In this document: piece by piece, positions 1 to 14,200 of the stretch | Position numbering within the stretch: position 1 is the stretch's first letter | Layout: the number at the start of each line of letters is the position of its first letter | Assembly: GCA_037013685.1 (NCBI GenBank) | Contig: CM072905.1 | Coordinates: 3,483,491 to 3,547,490 of the forward strand | From: Acridotheres tristis | Lineage: Eukaryota; Chordata; Aves; Passeriformes; Sturnidae | DNA: 64,000 nt | Reading direction: 5' to 3' | Program-made: the position numbers and the translations under genes | The notes under the pieces: model-generated | Told to the model about the DNA's origin: nothing | The model's database searches: none | The model's input: only the letters and a program-made list of their open reading frames with translations

Positions 1-3000
1 AGTGATCTCAGAAGCTCTGAGCAGCAAATACCTCGCCTTTATCAAAGTATGTGTGTTGTAAAAGGTAGTGTGCTGCTGATGACTTTATTGAGCAAACTTT
101 TTTGGTAGATCTGCAGTAAAATTCAGTAAGTGCTCATTGTGTTGCATAGAACAGGTGTAATGTGAATAAATGTGGATTTTAGTAGGTTGGGGCTGGCTCT
201 CAGGGCTCACTAACTTCTTAAATTAGTTACAGCCTATCACGAGTGTGTCCCAATAAATTGTCTAACTGTTCCTGAGAATCATTTTATTTGTGCTACCTTT
301 GGTTTTGTTGAGTTTTTTTCTTTGCCTGGGTTCTGGGCACAAAAAGGTTGTTCCTCTGAGTCCCCCTCAGAGTGATCTCACCTGCTGCTTGTCTTGCATT
401 TGCATTAGTTATCCAAATGTTAAAATGATTCCATCGATCATGGGAGGGTTTGTATTCCTGGCTCCTGAGGGAGTGCTGATGGCCATAATGTTGGGAAATT
501 AAAATCTTTATGTAAAATCAGTCGAGAACCCTAGTTTGATCTAAAGGTGTACTGCTGACAGTGTGCAAACTGAAAAAAAAAGAAGCACCCAAAAGTTTTA
601 CAGTTTTAAAAGAACATAAAGACCTACTTTTGTACAAGGCAAGGCAGGAGTCAAACTTCACTTAAGAGCACGTGAGAATTTGTGTGATGTGAGTGCACTC
701 AGGACCTAGTCTAATGACCAGTGATTTTTTTCATTTGTGTTTCAATTTCCAAAGCTTTATTGGTGCTTGGAATGCCTAATTTTTAATGTTAGTTTAGTTT
801 TTAAGTTTTATTTATGGCTGATTTTTTTCTTTTCTCCAGACTAAATAAATAAATTTGGGTTAAGTGTGATTACTGTAGAGTAATATTCAAATTGGAGCTG
901 CACCTACAAGTAGTTAAAATGCATCTTATGCTTTTAGAAAATTTTCCTATAAGAGACTGTTTGACTTGTGAATATTAGAGACATGATTATCGTGTTGGCA
1001 TTTTTAAAAATGAAAAAATGTGTTTTATAGAAGTCAAAGCCTTTAATTTCAGCCCATCCCAAGAGAAAGATTTAGGTTTTTCTATTTTGGCACTGCTTTT
1101 CATAATATATTCTTATTTTATTCATTTTAGTGCTGTTTTTTCTTTGGTGGAAGCTGAGCAAATGTTCTCCGAAGGGATTTACTTTTAATTAAAGAACCAG
1201 TTTGGATATTGCTATGGCAAACATGCAGCTCTGTCCAGTTTCTGCATTCTGCTGTGAAAGGAAAGAAAGAACACATAGACAAAAAAAAAAAGGTTCTCTT
1301 ACACATTTTCATCAAGTGTTTCCAGTTTTGTCCGTGCTATCAAACAAAACCTCGTGTGTTGCTGTACGGTCCCATTTGAAACGTGCCTGGTGCAAAGCAA
1401 TAACATGGGACAGCAAGTATGTGTTTATTAAAACCAAACCAAAATAGGAGGGTCTCGGGGAGTTTGAGGGCAGTCAAAAGGCAAAGTTTCCAGAAGGAAG
1501 GAAAATGTAGGAGAGGGCGTCTTCTCTAAGGAGTGCTCTTGCTCCCAGGACATCATTTATAACTGCCAGCTGCTCTTTATGTTGAGAAGTTTTTGCAGTG
1601 ACTCACAATCTGGAAAACAAAACCAGTCCAGTTCTACTGTACTAAAGATGGGCTTTCATGTCAGAGTAGTGTGGTTTGACTTGGCCTGTGGAACTTGAAG
1701 CCAAAATTTAAATCTTTATTTTGGGGAAAATGGAAAGTCTTTTCTGGGGTCAGTTCGTGGAGTGTGGTGGAGGTCTGTTCTATATTTTCCCCCCTCCTGT
1801 GTCAGGTTGCTGAAGTATCTGAAACTCCTTGGTCTCTTTTCTCTCCCCAGTGCTCCTACCAGGCTTATCCTCTCCATGGCAACTGTGAGCAGGAGCTCTG
1901 AGCTGCAGAGCCCAAGTGCTGAGAAATTATGAGGAAGGGAAAGTTCTTAGAGAAGTGAAATGAGACCAGTTGTGAACTTTCAAATCAAGAGAGACTGGAA
2001 GCAGTGTTTATTTTTTAGGTCAGACCAATGCAGCCACCCCTCTGTCCCTGTTTAAACAAGACAGTGGCTTGGCAGAATATTTGTTCTGTAGGATCTCCAG
2101 CCACCAGTTCAGTACCTGAAATATATTGGGCTGAAAGGCTGTGTTTGCTGGAGGGGAGGGATGTTTAATGTCAGTGAGACAAGGCAAAACTGGATTTTTG
2201 TGATTTTTGTTGGCCTACATATGCATGGTGATTGAATACAACTAAAGCTGAAGATCATGAAAGTCATATTTCGTTGTGATACAGTTTTTCTGTATTCTGG
2301 ACTCTGATGTCTATAGTTAATTGAGATAATCTGTTTACATAAACCAGCAGATGTGTTGAAGTTGGTTAAAATAGTTTTAAATTCTGTATTCTCCTGTGGT
2401 AAAGAGTAGATGTGACTTTCCCTTTTCTTCTTTTAATCTGTGAATGAAAATGAAGACAAGGTTTTTGGTCCTTTTAAACTTTTTCATTTCTAAATTCTGA
2501 AAGGGTGGGCATTTGAACCACTTAGGTTGAGTAGATGCAAATAAAAAAACTAAAGCAATGGTTTGGTTTTTTAAACTAAATTCTGGTTTTGGGTATTCAG
2601 ATGTTACTTGAGTTACTTTGTTTTATTTCAAATATCATTAGTGTGTTTGCTTAAATATTTATAATATGAATTATTTTAGTTGATTATCCTAAGTGTAATT
2701 ATCAGTATCTATAATTAAATGTGCCATGGAAATAGAATTGTTTACTCTTTCATCTTAATTAAAGGCAGCTCTTCAACTAGGGAATTCAAAATAGGGACAG
2801 GTAACCACTGCAGACTGCTTCAGCACTTGGGGAGAGACAACCAGTGAAGAACTTGCCATTTAAAAGAAGCTTGTGCTAGATAGAAATGTAGAGAAATGTA
2901 GTGCTCAGACACTCCAGGGGATCTGGATCCTGTCAATATTCCAGCTGTGGCAGCAGGAGATTATTGGCAAATCAATTTTTTTCCACCAAATAAAGCTATG

Positions 3001-6000
3001 GAATTTGAGTGGTGTAGAAATGGACATTTTCTGCCTTTGTACTGCCACAAACTTGGAAGTGAAATTTGATTCAGAGACTGAGTTAACGTGCAGAAACTAT
3101 GTCAGAAGTATCTAATTTGCATGTAATAAAACTTGAGTATGTTTTGGGAAACTTCAGTGTGCGTAAATTGAGAGTAGATTCAGAATTTAGAGTAGTTACA
3201 TGAAAATTCAGTTTCGAGTCTGGTCAGTCAGGTGGTGGTGCTTAAAGGAGAAGGAACCTGCCAGTGCACCTCCTCTACAATCCTCTTGATGGTTTTGGGG
3301 TTAAACAAAATAGTACATACTGCAATTTCTATTTGAAACAAAAATTCCCTGTGGGGGCCCAAATCTTTGACAAATGACAACAAATTTGAACTAAAGTGTT
3401 TGAAGTGGCCGCAGGTCTTTGCTGGGCAGTGGATTTTTTGTGTCTGCCACTGAACGTTGAATTTAAATATTGGTCCGCTTGCCTCATGAAAAAGAATATT
3501 GTCCTTGAAAGTGAAGAGATTGAAAAATCGTATATATTTATTGTAGAGAGACATTTTTCAACATTTGAAGGGGTTTTTTTGTGTTTATGAGGCACAGTTG
3601 GGTAAACATGGACTGTGATCTTCAAAAACCCTCACACAGGAGGTGGGGCTGCTCCAAAGCAGTGTGAGCTGTGGGTTTTCAGCACAATGAAAAATCAGCA
3701 GTGAAGAAAGGTTATCCACCCAACCAGTAAAATACCAACATTTCAGCTCAAACAAGAGACCTGTAGCACTTTGACATCATTATATCATATTCCATTGACC
3801 TGCACTTTTAATTTCAGTTGAGCAACCACTTGCAATGCTTCAAAATTTATGAGTGCCTTGGCAGAGAATGTCCATCTTTTTCACTGGAGATTATTAGAAT
3901 GCTTGGGTTTGTTGGCTTGGACCTTTGAGGTTTTTTTTAAAGGTGTCTGAGTGTTTCTTGAGATCACAGTTGGTGTATTTGCCAGTAATACATTTAAGCA
4001 CAAATTGCTTGAAATTTCTGAATTTCCAAATCGCGCTTTGTGACTCTCTTCTCAACTTCAAATTCTCTTCAACCCCAGTACAGAGAATATTAATAACAAA
4101 TTGCAAGTGAAATTGGAAAGAAAAAAAGCCAGCATAGAAAAATTTTGAATACTGTGCCATCAAGTCATTCAAGAAAAATACAGTTTCTATCTAAAATATT
4201 CTGCATCTTTAAATACTTGCCTTTTTTAGCTCTGGAAACCCGTTTATATTTAGTTGAGAATTGTTCAGAGCAGTTCTGTGTCCGAAAAGAGAAATGATTT
4301 GAGCTCTTGAGCTGTGATGTGTGGTTTCCAGTGTGGATGGGGAGTGTTGAGGTGCACAATATTGTAATGTACTGCAACTGTGAGGCCTAACACAAATGAA
4401 GCACACATTTGATAATGCAGTCTGCTTCTCCTATCATCTGTTTTATTATTGCTTTTGAAATTCCTGTTCTTTATACCAAAGCAAACATGAAAATACATAA
4501 ATTGAGTAGGAGATGGAATGGTGTGACTAATGCAGACACGGGGTTGTATTGTGCTTGCACCAAAGTACAATTCTTTATTATGCTGTTATGACACTTTGTA
4601 TACTGATAACACCTTTCTTCTAGATCTCATAATTGTACTAGTGTGCTTCCTTTGTAAGAGGAAGTGTTAGAGATTAATTTTTTCAGAACACGTTAGGAAT
4701 GCCTTGTTTTAAAGTTCTTTTTTTTATTCTGCTATTAATCTCCTGTGGCAAATATACAAGTGGCTTAAAGTTGCACCAGTAGATGTTTAGATTATGTATT
4801 AGGAAACTTTGCTTTGCTGAAGGGTTGTAAAGCCCAGGCTCAGGAAACTGGTGTAGGTCCCCCCACCCTTGAGGTGTTCTGAAATGTGTGGATGTGGCAC
4901 CTGAGGACATGGCGGTGGGGCTGAGGTGGCTGGGCTTGATCTTGAAGAGGTTTCCAACCTTAATGATTCTGTGATTCCATACCATAAGAGACATCAGTGA
5001 AATTGATATTTGGAGTCCATTTTTTCCAGCAGTGGTCCTTCACTCTGGTTTATCTTTGTCTAAAATTACTGGGAGGATTTGTCACTTCTCATTATTTCAG
5101 GTAAAGTAGGGTTAATGTCCTTGCTGCTCTTTCTTGAAGGGCTGTTTTGTGGCTTTCCTGTGTGACAGACACATTTTTCTGCTACAGAAAGAATCCTGGT
5201 TGATAGCTCTGCTGACTTTTGTGATTCTTGGACTCTGTGAGGACATCAGTGATTTTAGAATATCTGTTCTGTGCTGGTAGTGCTGGTGTTGTCTTGCATG
5301 GCCAACTAGGACATTGTGCAATGTTGGAGAAAGCTTCAGGACCCCAAAGCAGTTTATAGTGTGAGCATGTCTTGTTTTGCTTTGGGGTCTTTTAACTAAA
5401 CCAGCTGTGGCCTATGCATATATGATTTTGGATCATGGTGATAGAAAAGTCGAGTTTTATCTAGAGAACACTCACTTAGTGCCTGGCTGTGGAACTCCCT
5501 TGTCTTTGTGTGTTTGCCATGATTAAACATTTTCCACTGATTAGTGCAGAGGCGTGTTGGAAGACAGTCATAGAAGCATTCCTTCATTTTCCACAGTCAG
5601 AACTCAAACTTCACTAAACTTGGAAAGTTATTTTTATCCACAGATGAGGTTGACCTGTTACTTCTGTAATGGAAACATCTTGCAGTTCATCCTCTTTATT
5701 GTTTGGGTGTGTAATTTGTTGTATAAGATTTCATTCTTCAGCATTGGAAAGGGAGAGCTGTATCTGGTGCCTTCTTGCCATACCAGTCTAAGGGTTGATT
5801 TATTTTTCTGGAATAATTTGTTGTGCATCAAGGTGTTTCTTAGAGGTAGCTTTTCTTTCTGGTAATTTTTTTTTCCCTTTCAATGCATTAATGTTTTAAT
5901 GATGATGTTTCAGGTTCAACAGGATCTGCCTTATCAGGTTTTCTCCCACATTAGACTTATTTTCTATGTTTCTGGGAGCATTGATGGGAGTAGGGTGGAT

Positions 6001-7445
6001 TGAACAAGTGCCACAGAGAACCATTTTCATTTAATGGTAACATCCAAGCTGACTGGAGCTCACTTTATCTCTTAATTTCCTTGAGCCAGTTTTTGGGGAG
6101 GTCTGTTATGTGCAGAATTTGGTTAAGAAATTACAAATGTCAATCTATAAATTCCAGACTGTTGGTTGTGTCACTCTTCAGTGTCAGAACACACAAAGTT
6201 TAATACATGTCCCATTTTAATGAAGTGTGTGTGGGAAATGGCTGCTATGGATAGCTGCAGTTTTTCTTTGGATTTTCTCTGTGCATGAAATGCATCCTTC
6301 TGACACTTGTCTGTGGACTATGGATAATTTAGAAACTTAGTTGTAGATCAGGACCTTAGTATGCTTAGTAAGAGGACCTAAAACCGCCTTTCATCTCAGT
6401 TCTGGGATTAAACCTAAATGATGGTTTATGAGATTTTCTCAACTTGTTTTTTTTTCTATAAAGGCAAATAAGTTTAATGAGTGAATTTAAAACTTTTAAC
6501 TGATAGCTGAGAAATAGTTGCATGCAGCTGGTTGTTTTGGTAGATGAAAATATTTCATCTGTCAGGTAGTGTCATTTACAAAAATGTTCCTCTTTTGTTT
6601 TTCCTTCTGCTTGGCATCAAGGGTAGTGGAATCCAAGGAAAGGAAGTGTGGCATCTTATCTGAATTGGCATCTGAGACTGAATTAATTATACTCAGTGTC
6701 TTTTATTTTAGGTAGTAAACATCTCTTTAGATTAGCTTTTATTAATAAACTTCATCCTTCCATAATTTTGCCTCCTCATTCTGTGGATATGGCTTCTGTT
6801 TTATTGAAGCATGAGGGTGGGTTGGGAGGGGAGGTTGTTTGTTTGTTTTAAGAAATTGAGAATTTTTTTAATACTTTCATAAAACATCACATTTATCTTC
6901 TGGTTTCAGTTCGTAGGTAGTCAGGAGAAATATTCTAATTAGAAGGCAGTGGGCAACATGCTTTAGGTTCTCTTTTGTATTTTAATTTGGTTGAAATTGA
7001 TGTCCTAAGACATCTGCTTGAAATGAGCTTTGCTGGATAGGAAAATCATTTAATACAAAATATCTGTTTGGAGCTTGATGTTTCTGGTTTAAACTAGACA
7101 GGTTGAATAAGAATGAGGAAAGATTATTATTTTGGCTGCAGGAAAAGTCTTTCTTTTTAAGTAGTCTAAACAATTACATTTCTAGATTTCATTTTAAAGC
7201 TTCAGTAGATGTATATTGTATGGGAAATGCAATTCCTGTATGTGTCTAAAGCAAAACTTCAGATATCTTGTTTTATTTTCATACTGTTGGTTAAAGTATA
7301 AGATGATTAGCTGAGTTAACACATTTATGTAACTGTGAAGCCTTAATTTGCATTAGTTCAGAATGCCAACACAGTGGTTGATGGTAGATGTTTAAAGACG
7401 TTGACCTGTGAACAGCAAAATTCTTACTGTTGTTTTTTATTCCAG
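1..7445 (+). other. BPTF: 3' part of a BPTF intron, upstream of the first exon in the window
   Basis: AT-rich sequence with no exon that I can support. It ends in a T-rich tract and an AG at 7444-7445. The upstream BPTF coding exon is outside the window, because the first exon here begins in the middle of a codon. The only recognisable element is a CR1 3' end at about 4774-4980. The short open frames on both strands show no family motif and no splice context. Confidence 0.85.
4774..4980 (+). mobile_element. CR1 LINE 3' end fragment
   Basis: A degenerate CR1 tail runs from a 'gtttagatt..tattagga' start to a terminal 'attctgtgattcc'. Before the end it carries the typical 'cttgatcttgaagag..ttccaacctt' stretch. 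It is 5'-truncated, as most CR1 copies are. It lies in the same sense as BPTF, inside an intron, and its many small indels suggest an old insertion. Confidence 0.85.
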
Positions 7446-8268
7446 GTAGGAGAAGACAAAGAGCACATCGTCCTCGTTCTCCAATACTGGAAGAAAAAGA
7501 TATCCCACCCTTGGAGTTCCCTAAATCCTCAGAGGACTTAATGGTGCCTAGTGAGCATATAATGAATGTTATTGCCATCTATGAGGTACTAAGGAACTTT
7601 GGCACTGTTTTGCGCCTCTCTCCTTTTCGTTTTGAGGACTTCTGTGCTGCTCTGGTAAGTCAAGAGCAGTGCACACTTATGGCAGAGATGCATATAGTGC
7701 TGTTAAAAGCAGTTTTACGTGAAGAAGACACTTCAAATACTACCTTTGGACCTGCTGACCTCAAAGATAGCGTTAATTCCACTTTGTATTTCATAGATGG
7801 AATGACGTGGCCAGAGGTTCTGCGGGTATATTGTGAGAGTGACAAGGAATACCATCATGTTCTTCCTTACCAAGAGACAGAGGACTATCCTTATGGACCA
7901 GTAGAGAATAAAATCAAAGTTCTGCAGTTCTTAGTGGATCAGTTTCTTACCACAAACATTGCACGTGAGGAGTTAATGTCAGAAGGTGTTATTCAGTACG
8001 ATGATCATTGTAGGGTTTGTCACAAACTTGGGGATTTGCTTTGCTGTGAGACTTGCTCGGCCGTGTACCACTTGGAGTGTGTGAAACCCCCTCTGGAGGA
8101 GGTGCCCGAAGACGAGTGGCAGTGCGAGGTCTGCGTGGCACATAAGGTGCCTGGAGTGACTGACTGTGTGGCTGAAATCCAAAAAAACAAACCCTACATC
8201 CGACACGAGCCCATTGGATACGACAGGCACAGGCGGAAATACTGGTTCCTGAACAGGAGAATCATCAT
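7446..8268 (+). CDS. BPTF: BPTF window exon 1: DDT domain, WHIM motifs, PHD finger 1
   Basis: The acceptor is 'tattccag' at 7444-7445; the first two bases complete a codon begun upstream. The exon opens with a basic stretch ([12 protein letters not shown]). The DDT domain spans about 7544-7725 (from [14 protein letters not shown]), followed by a WHIM1-like segment ([16 protein letters not shown]). PHD1 lies at about 8000-8138 with the zinc ligands CRVC, CCETC, YHLEC and CEVC. The WHIM2/WSD motif [11 protein letters not shown] follows. In ISWI-type partners DDT and WHIM contact the remodelling ATPase or linker DNA. The donor is GTAAGT at 8269, and the exon ends after two bases of an Ile codon. 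Confidence 0.97.
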
Positions 8269-11200
8269 GTAAGTGAACTCATCGTTGCATAATTCCTGAA
8301 CAATGGTATTGTGCTTTTAATGCATCATGGAAATTGCTGTTGCCATCTTAAAATTGTTCTTTCTTTAGATAAGGCCGTTGCTTGCTGGTTTTCAAGGAGA
8401 TTTTAAAGAGCATGTAAATAATCCATATTTATCCAAAATTAATATTCTCATAATCTATACATAAAAAGGACATAAAAACAGGGCCTCAGGCTTAATATTA
8501 ATATGTCTAAAATAGATGAATGTGAGGAAGATAAAGGGAATATTAATGAGAACTCCTCAGTTTCTTGTAGAAGTTACTGAAGGGAAGTTTGGTTCTTCTT
8601 ACCATCACATGGTGTGGAGGACACTACCTGTGGTCTGTCACCTGCTTAAGCAGCGTTTGGCTGCTCAGTTCTGGTACTAGTTTGATGCTCTGCCTTTGAA
8701 TCTGAAACTTTCAGAGATGCTCAAAGGGATTCACTGTTACTAGAAATGCAGAAAATGTTGCATTGAATGTCCTTTAGTGTAAAGAAAGCCACTAGAGCAA
8801 GTCAAGCCTTGCTATGACAAGGCATGACTTCCCTTGGAGGAAGGCACTGTGGAGGAGGTACTGTGTGTGTGTCACACAATTTCCTGTTGCTGGTTGGTCT
8901 CAATAAACAAATGTACCTCAAAATATTAATAGGAATCAAACTCTTGCTAATGAGGGCATTGTGCCCTGAATTTTACCTGAAAAGTTGAGTCTGAAATTCA
9001 TTTTTCACAGGAAAATGGCTAAAGATTGGTTTTCTCATAAAAGACTGTTCTGATCTAATTGTTCTCGTAATGGAGGAGAAATAATATTTAAGCTAAATCA
9101 GTGCTATTGTTAAATTAGGACAAATAGAGATTTTAGCAGAGCTCTGAAAACACAGAAACACATTTTCCCATTCAGTGTTATGGAGAAAATAAACCACAGC
9201 TGGGCCCTTAACAGAATTTCATACAAAGCAGGTTACAGGGAATGTTAAGGTAGTAGCCAGTGTGTTAAAAGGGATTGTGAGGTCTGCTGATGGTGTTACA
9301 TCTTGCAAAGGAGACACTTCTAAGGGCTCGTGGTATTCCTTTAAAATGTGGGGCTGTTTCTCTGGGGTATTGTCAGCTGACGCTTTAAGTAATAATTATC
9401 TCTGCTCTGTTTCCTGTGTTCTTCTTTCATATTCGTAAAAAAAGAGTCCATATTTGATCTTTTTTAGTTTCTCTGGGTTATAAAATGTCACAGTAGTGCC
9501 AAGTAACATTTCAAAGGATGCAGGTAATTTTTTATACTCTTCTCTTTTTTTTCCTATATATATGCTCCATGTTTATACTCAGTCACATGCTCCACAGTAA
9601 GGGGTGGGTCATTCAGGTGGTTCACCAGGACATAAGAGGCACCTGAAGCTGTTGATATCCCAATTATTTCATTGCTTCATACAGAATTTCCTACCTGTTG
9701 TCTTCAGAAAATGTACTGAAATTTTGATTTTTCACAAAATGCCTGGTTGTGAAGGGCATGTAACTGGGATTATTTTTGCTCTAGTTACTTCTGCTTTAAT
9801 AACTTATGGTTTCCTCTGCCTTGTTTTTGTGTCTTTCCCCTCAAACTCTTGAGGAAAAGGCTGTTCTAAAGTTGGGTTTGTCTTCACTGCCCTCCTGTAC
9901 TGGCAGAGATCTGGGAATTAGCATTTAAAAATGCAGATCACTCAGGAGCTGATTTTGAGATAAATGGGCAGACTTTGTTTCCTCCCTTTATATAGGCAGA
10001 GAGATAATTATTTTTAACCAAACTCAAACTGTGAAACAATGTTTTTTTCCCAGTGAAGTGGAGTATTTGATGTTCAGAAGGTTTTGATGCAGGCAGTACT
10101 TCAACATATTTCAAACTAAAATGAATCATTCAGGTGCTTCGTGATCCTTTGAAATCTGCACATGTGAGAGTTGTTTCTTTCTAGCATGTTGGTAGTAATT
10201 TTAACTCCACTTAGAAGAGACATCTTCAAAAGTTAAGTGCATTGAGTTTTTAAAACCCAGTGTATTGTATTCCTCTTAGGTGTCCTGTGGGCAAATTATA
10301 TCACAAGGGGCAAAAGTACTACATAACTTAATTCCAGGAAAATGCAACTTTAATAAATCACATGGACATTAAATTCTATACTTTCAGTTTTTAAATTCAG
10401 AAAGCATACTGTATCCCAACCCAATTTTTTTGCATTTATTTATTTATACACACTGAACAGTCTCAAACCACCCCTGATATCTTGGATAACTGAAGGGTAA
10501 CTTAAGGGATACCTGCCAAATGCTAAAATCTGAGATTTGTGAAATTATATTATCGTATCAATTTTATTAAAACGACTAGAGTGCATTCCCCAATGCCATG
10601 TGATCAAATGTATCAGAGGAAACGAATAGATCTAAAAATAATCTGCACAAATACCAATTTGTAATCCTGCCCAGGAGGATTAGAGAACTGAAATCCGAAA
10701 TTCTTGGTGGTTTTGTTTCTCAAAAGGGTTTTTAGGGCTTTTTACTTCTTCTCCCCTCTCCCCCTTTGAATGTCTTAAATCCAACCTACTGTTGGTTTTC
10801 CTACCTTTTAAGGGGTTTTGTAGACTTGTTGCCTGATACTTTTATTTCCATCACTTGCCTTTTTTAAGCCCTTCATTGTGGGTTTGTTTCTCTTTTCCAT
10901 CTCGTCTGTTTTACAAAGATGGAAAAGTGGACACTGAAGGAGTCTCCTCATGAACAAATATCAACAAGATTAAAACAAAAAACAGGCCAAGAGCAAATTA
11001 ATTCCTGAACTTTTTGTTTCAAGCTGTTTACAAATTTAGGATGATGCCTCTGGGTCAATTGCGTTTGTTTTACTTGTGAAGATTATTTCTGCAAGTTATT
11101 AACTCAGGAAATTTAGGACTTTGACTTGCATTGTCTTTGTAAACTGCTGCAGTGTTTTAAAAAGTTTATCTTCATAGAAATATTGAGATGTTTTGGATTT

Positions 11201-14200
11201 ATCAATTATCTGTGAAAGAAGATAATGAAACACTGTTTGGCTTTCATTTTGATAGTAAAAATAGGACACACATTGTTATTCCTGAGTTGTGTGGATCTTC
11301 CTCGACAGCCAAAAGCACTTTCAGCTTTTTTTCTACGAGATTTGTCATGCTGTTTATGTTCTTAGGGGGTCCTCCTCTATTTTCTCCAGTTAATTAACAA
11401 GGGTTTGGGTCTTCCTTTGAATAGATTGCTTTAAACAATTTCTGAATTCTTCAGTTTCCAACTGTGTCATCATGGAATTCAGGAAGTATCTGCTACTACT
11501 AGTATTAAATATTTTGCTATCACCTTACTTGAAAGTTTTGATTATCTTTTATGTTGCTTTTATCAGTCTTTAAACTTGTCTCTGCAGCCTGCCAGTGAAT
11601 AGTTCCTGGCAGCCAAGGAGGCTGAAAGAGGTAGGAAATAGTCATGTGATTCTTTTCTCCCTCCTTGGCCTCACATACTGTGTGTGACTCAGCTGAGTCC
11701 CCTGGAGTCTCTGCAGACCTGTCCAGCTCCAAGCTGGCAAATCTGCCTGCACTGGCCGGGAAAAGCGTTGGGAACTGGTCCTTGTGCAGACTTGCATCTT
11801 TCCATCTTTTTGTGACAGCCCCTCTGATTTCTTCAGAGAGTAAAAGTGGTGTCCCTTTAGTAAACACAAGAAGATGTTAAGGGAAAGTTAGCTGGAATTA
11901 TATAATTGTTAATTTAAATCTTATCTAATTTGGTGAAAATGGATTGCATGGAATGATTTCTGCTGTGTGCTCCAAGTCTTCCCTTGGCACATATCTGAAT
12001 CTTGGAAAGAAGTCTGGCCAGAGATGAGTTTAGTGTAAGCACACAGACCAACCAGTTTGTGCTGTTTCACATTCTGTCTGTGCTTTTTCAAGAGAAAACT
12101 CTTTAATTCCTGAAACTCTCTTGTTAAGGTTGTGATAGTCTTCAGTTCAAAACAAACGTTATGCTCAAACCCTGATAAAAATGAAGTAGAAGAGTATTAA
12201 AATACTCTTGGATAGCCTCATTCTCTGTTTCTAGGATATTGTCTGAGCAGTTCTTTATTGGGCAGGACTCAAATCACACATGGAAGGATTCACTTCAGGT
12301 GCTTTCTGCAGAATACCCGTGGTGGGCTGGTGTCTCAGCTCTGCATACTGAGCCTTGGGGTTTCCTGGCCTGCAGTACAGCAAACCTTTACTGGTGCTGA
12401 GGGTTTTTTCTTGAGTTATCCAGGGAAACTGAAAACAGCAGTTAATTGCTTTTCAGTCTAATGCAACCTTGCAAACCTAGAATAGAAAGGTCTGATGGGA
12501 AGGGAAAAGCCAGATGCTGCTTGGGATGTTCAGGTGACACACATCCTCACCCTGGCTGCATTAGTGCAGCCGGAGCAGTCTCAGATTTGCTGACTGGCGG
12601 GGAGAAACATGAAAATAAGAAAACACTTGGATGATCACCATCCAAATAAAAGCAGTGTGTACAAGCTGCTTGTCTGGCAGATGGATGCAGGCACAGCCTT
12701 TCCTCATGGAGAGATGAAAGTATATTGTCAGACTTGATCTCAAAGATCTTTTCCAGCCCAAGTGACTCTGATTCTATATAAAGCGTTTATATTGTTGCAT
12801 ATCTAGGTCATATAAGAGGATGTATAAATGGCATTATCTCTCTAGCAAATAATCCTGTAACTACAACAGAGCTACAACAGAGGGGTTCAGAATGAAAGGT
12901 TCAAGTTCTCTTTTTGGTCAGTTAAGAAAGAGAGTAATAACAGCATCATATTCTGCAGTCATGTTTGTCAGGAGCACAGCAGCCTTAGCACTGCTGCTCT
13001 GCCAGCGTCTTGCACTTGCCATTTCCCTTGGACACTGGCCAGGGAAAGCTCAGAAGGCACCCATTCCCTGTCCTTTTTAGTTAAGCATTTTGTTTCATCT
13101 TTTTATTTCCTCTCGCTGTGTAAAGCCCTATTCTTGTTTTCTCATCTCCCCTTCCATCTTAGGTTTTGGGTGTTTGCCTTTATCTTCCTCTCCCGTGGCT
13201 TTTGTTCACCACCGGTAATGAAAGTGCTGCCATTCCTTTTGTTGTTAGTAAATAACTCTTGGTTTAGAGGAAACATGGTTTAAACAGTAATTTTTCTTTA
13301 ACATGGAAGTTTACAGGCCTAGAATATTCCAGAGAGTCAAGTGATTGTCAGTGTTCAGCTGTTATATTTTGGTGTGTTGTACATGACAGTCTTCCTGAGA
13401 TTAGCTGTTTTCTGAGAAAACTTGTCAAACTTAACAGGTTGATGTGGTTGAAACTAATGGAATGTTGGCTGTTTAGAGGAATAAATGGGTAAAGCAGAAT
13501 TAGTTGCTTTTCGTGAGTAAAGGTCTTTATGAGAGAGGTGCAAGTTTCTTTGCAGTATACCGGGTTTTATTATCAAAACCAAAAGTCTGTTTTGTAATAA
13601 TGGTTGTGACAAGTTAGTAGTTGAATTTTGTGTAATACTGCCATTATTAACTTCACAACCACCTTGTTTCAGTAGTGTTCTGATTGAGTTGCAAATATTA
13701 ATTGTTTCACAAATACAGAGTAGGAGGCAGTAGATCAACAACGATCAAGTTGCCTTAAGGTTGTTTGTCTTTCTGAGTTCCTGAAGCCATTCAGGCCATT
13801 TTTAATACAAAAGCCACGGGAAGGGAACCAGTAGAGAGGAGCTTGCAACAAACCCCACAAGGACAGATCTTTGAGATTTACATTCAGCTTCCCATTGCTG
13901 TCACAACTCTTGGGTTAGGACTCTCAGTGAGTCTGGGATGTGCAGTGGAAATGAGTGGACAGGCTCATGCCAGCCTGGATCTGGCTGCTGCTGCTGCTCC
14001 ACAGGATGGATCAAGCCAAGCTGAAATCCAGCAGCTGCAGAACTGCTTGGAGCATCTTCCCTGTGCTCTGCAGCCTCCAGGAGAGCCTGTTACCTGGGGT
14101 ATTGATGGAGCACCCTTGGCTCTGTGGCCCTGCTGAGGTGCTGTTGGCACCAGTAATTCTGGGCTCCTGGGGTCGTGGAGTACTGCAGATTAAAAATGTG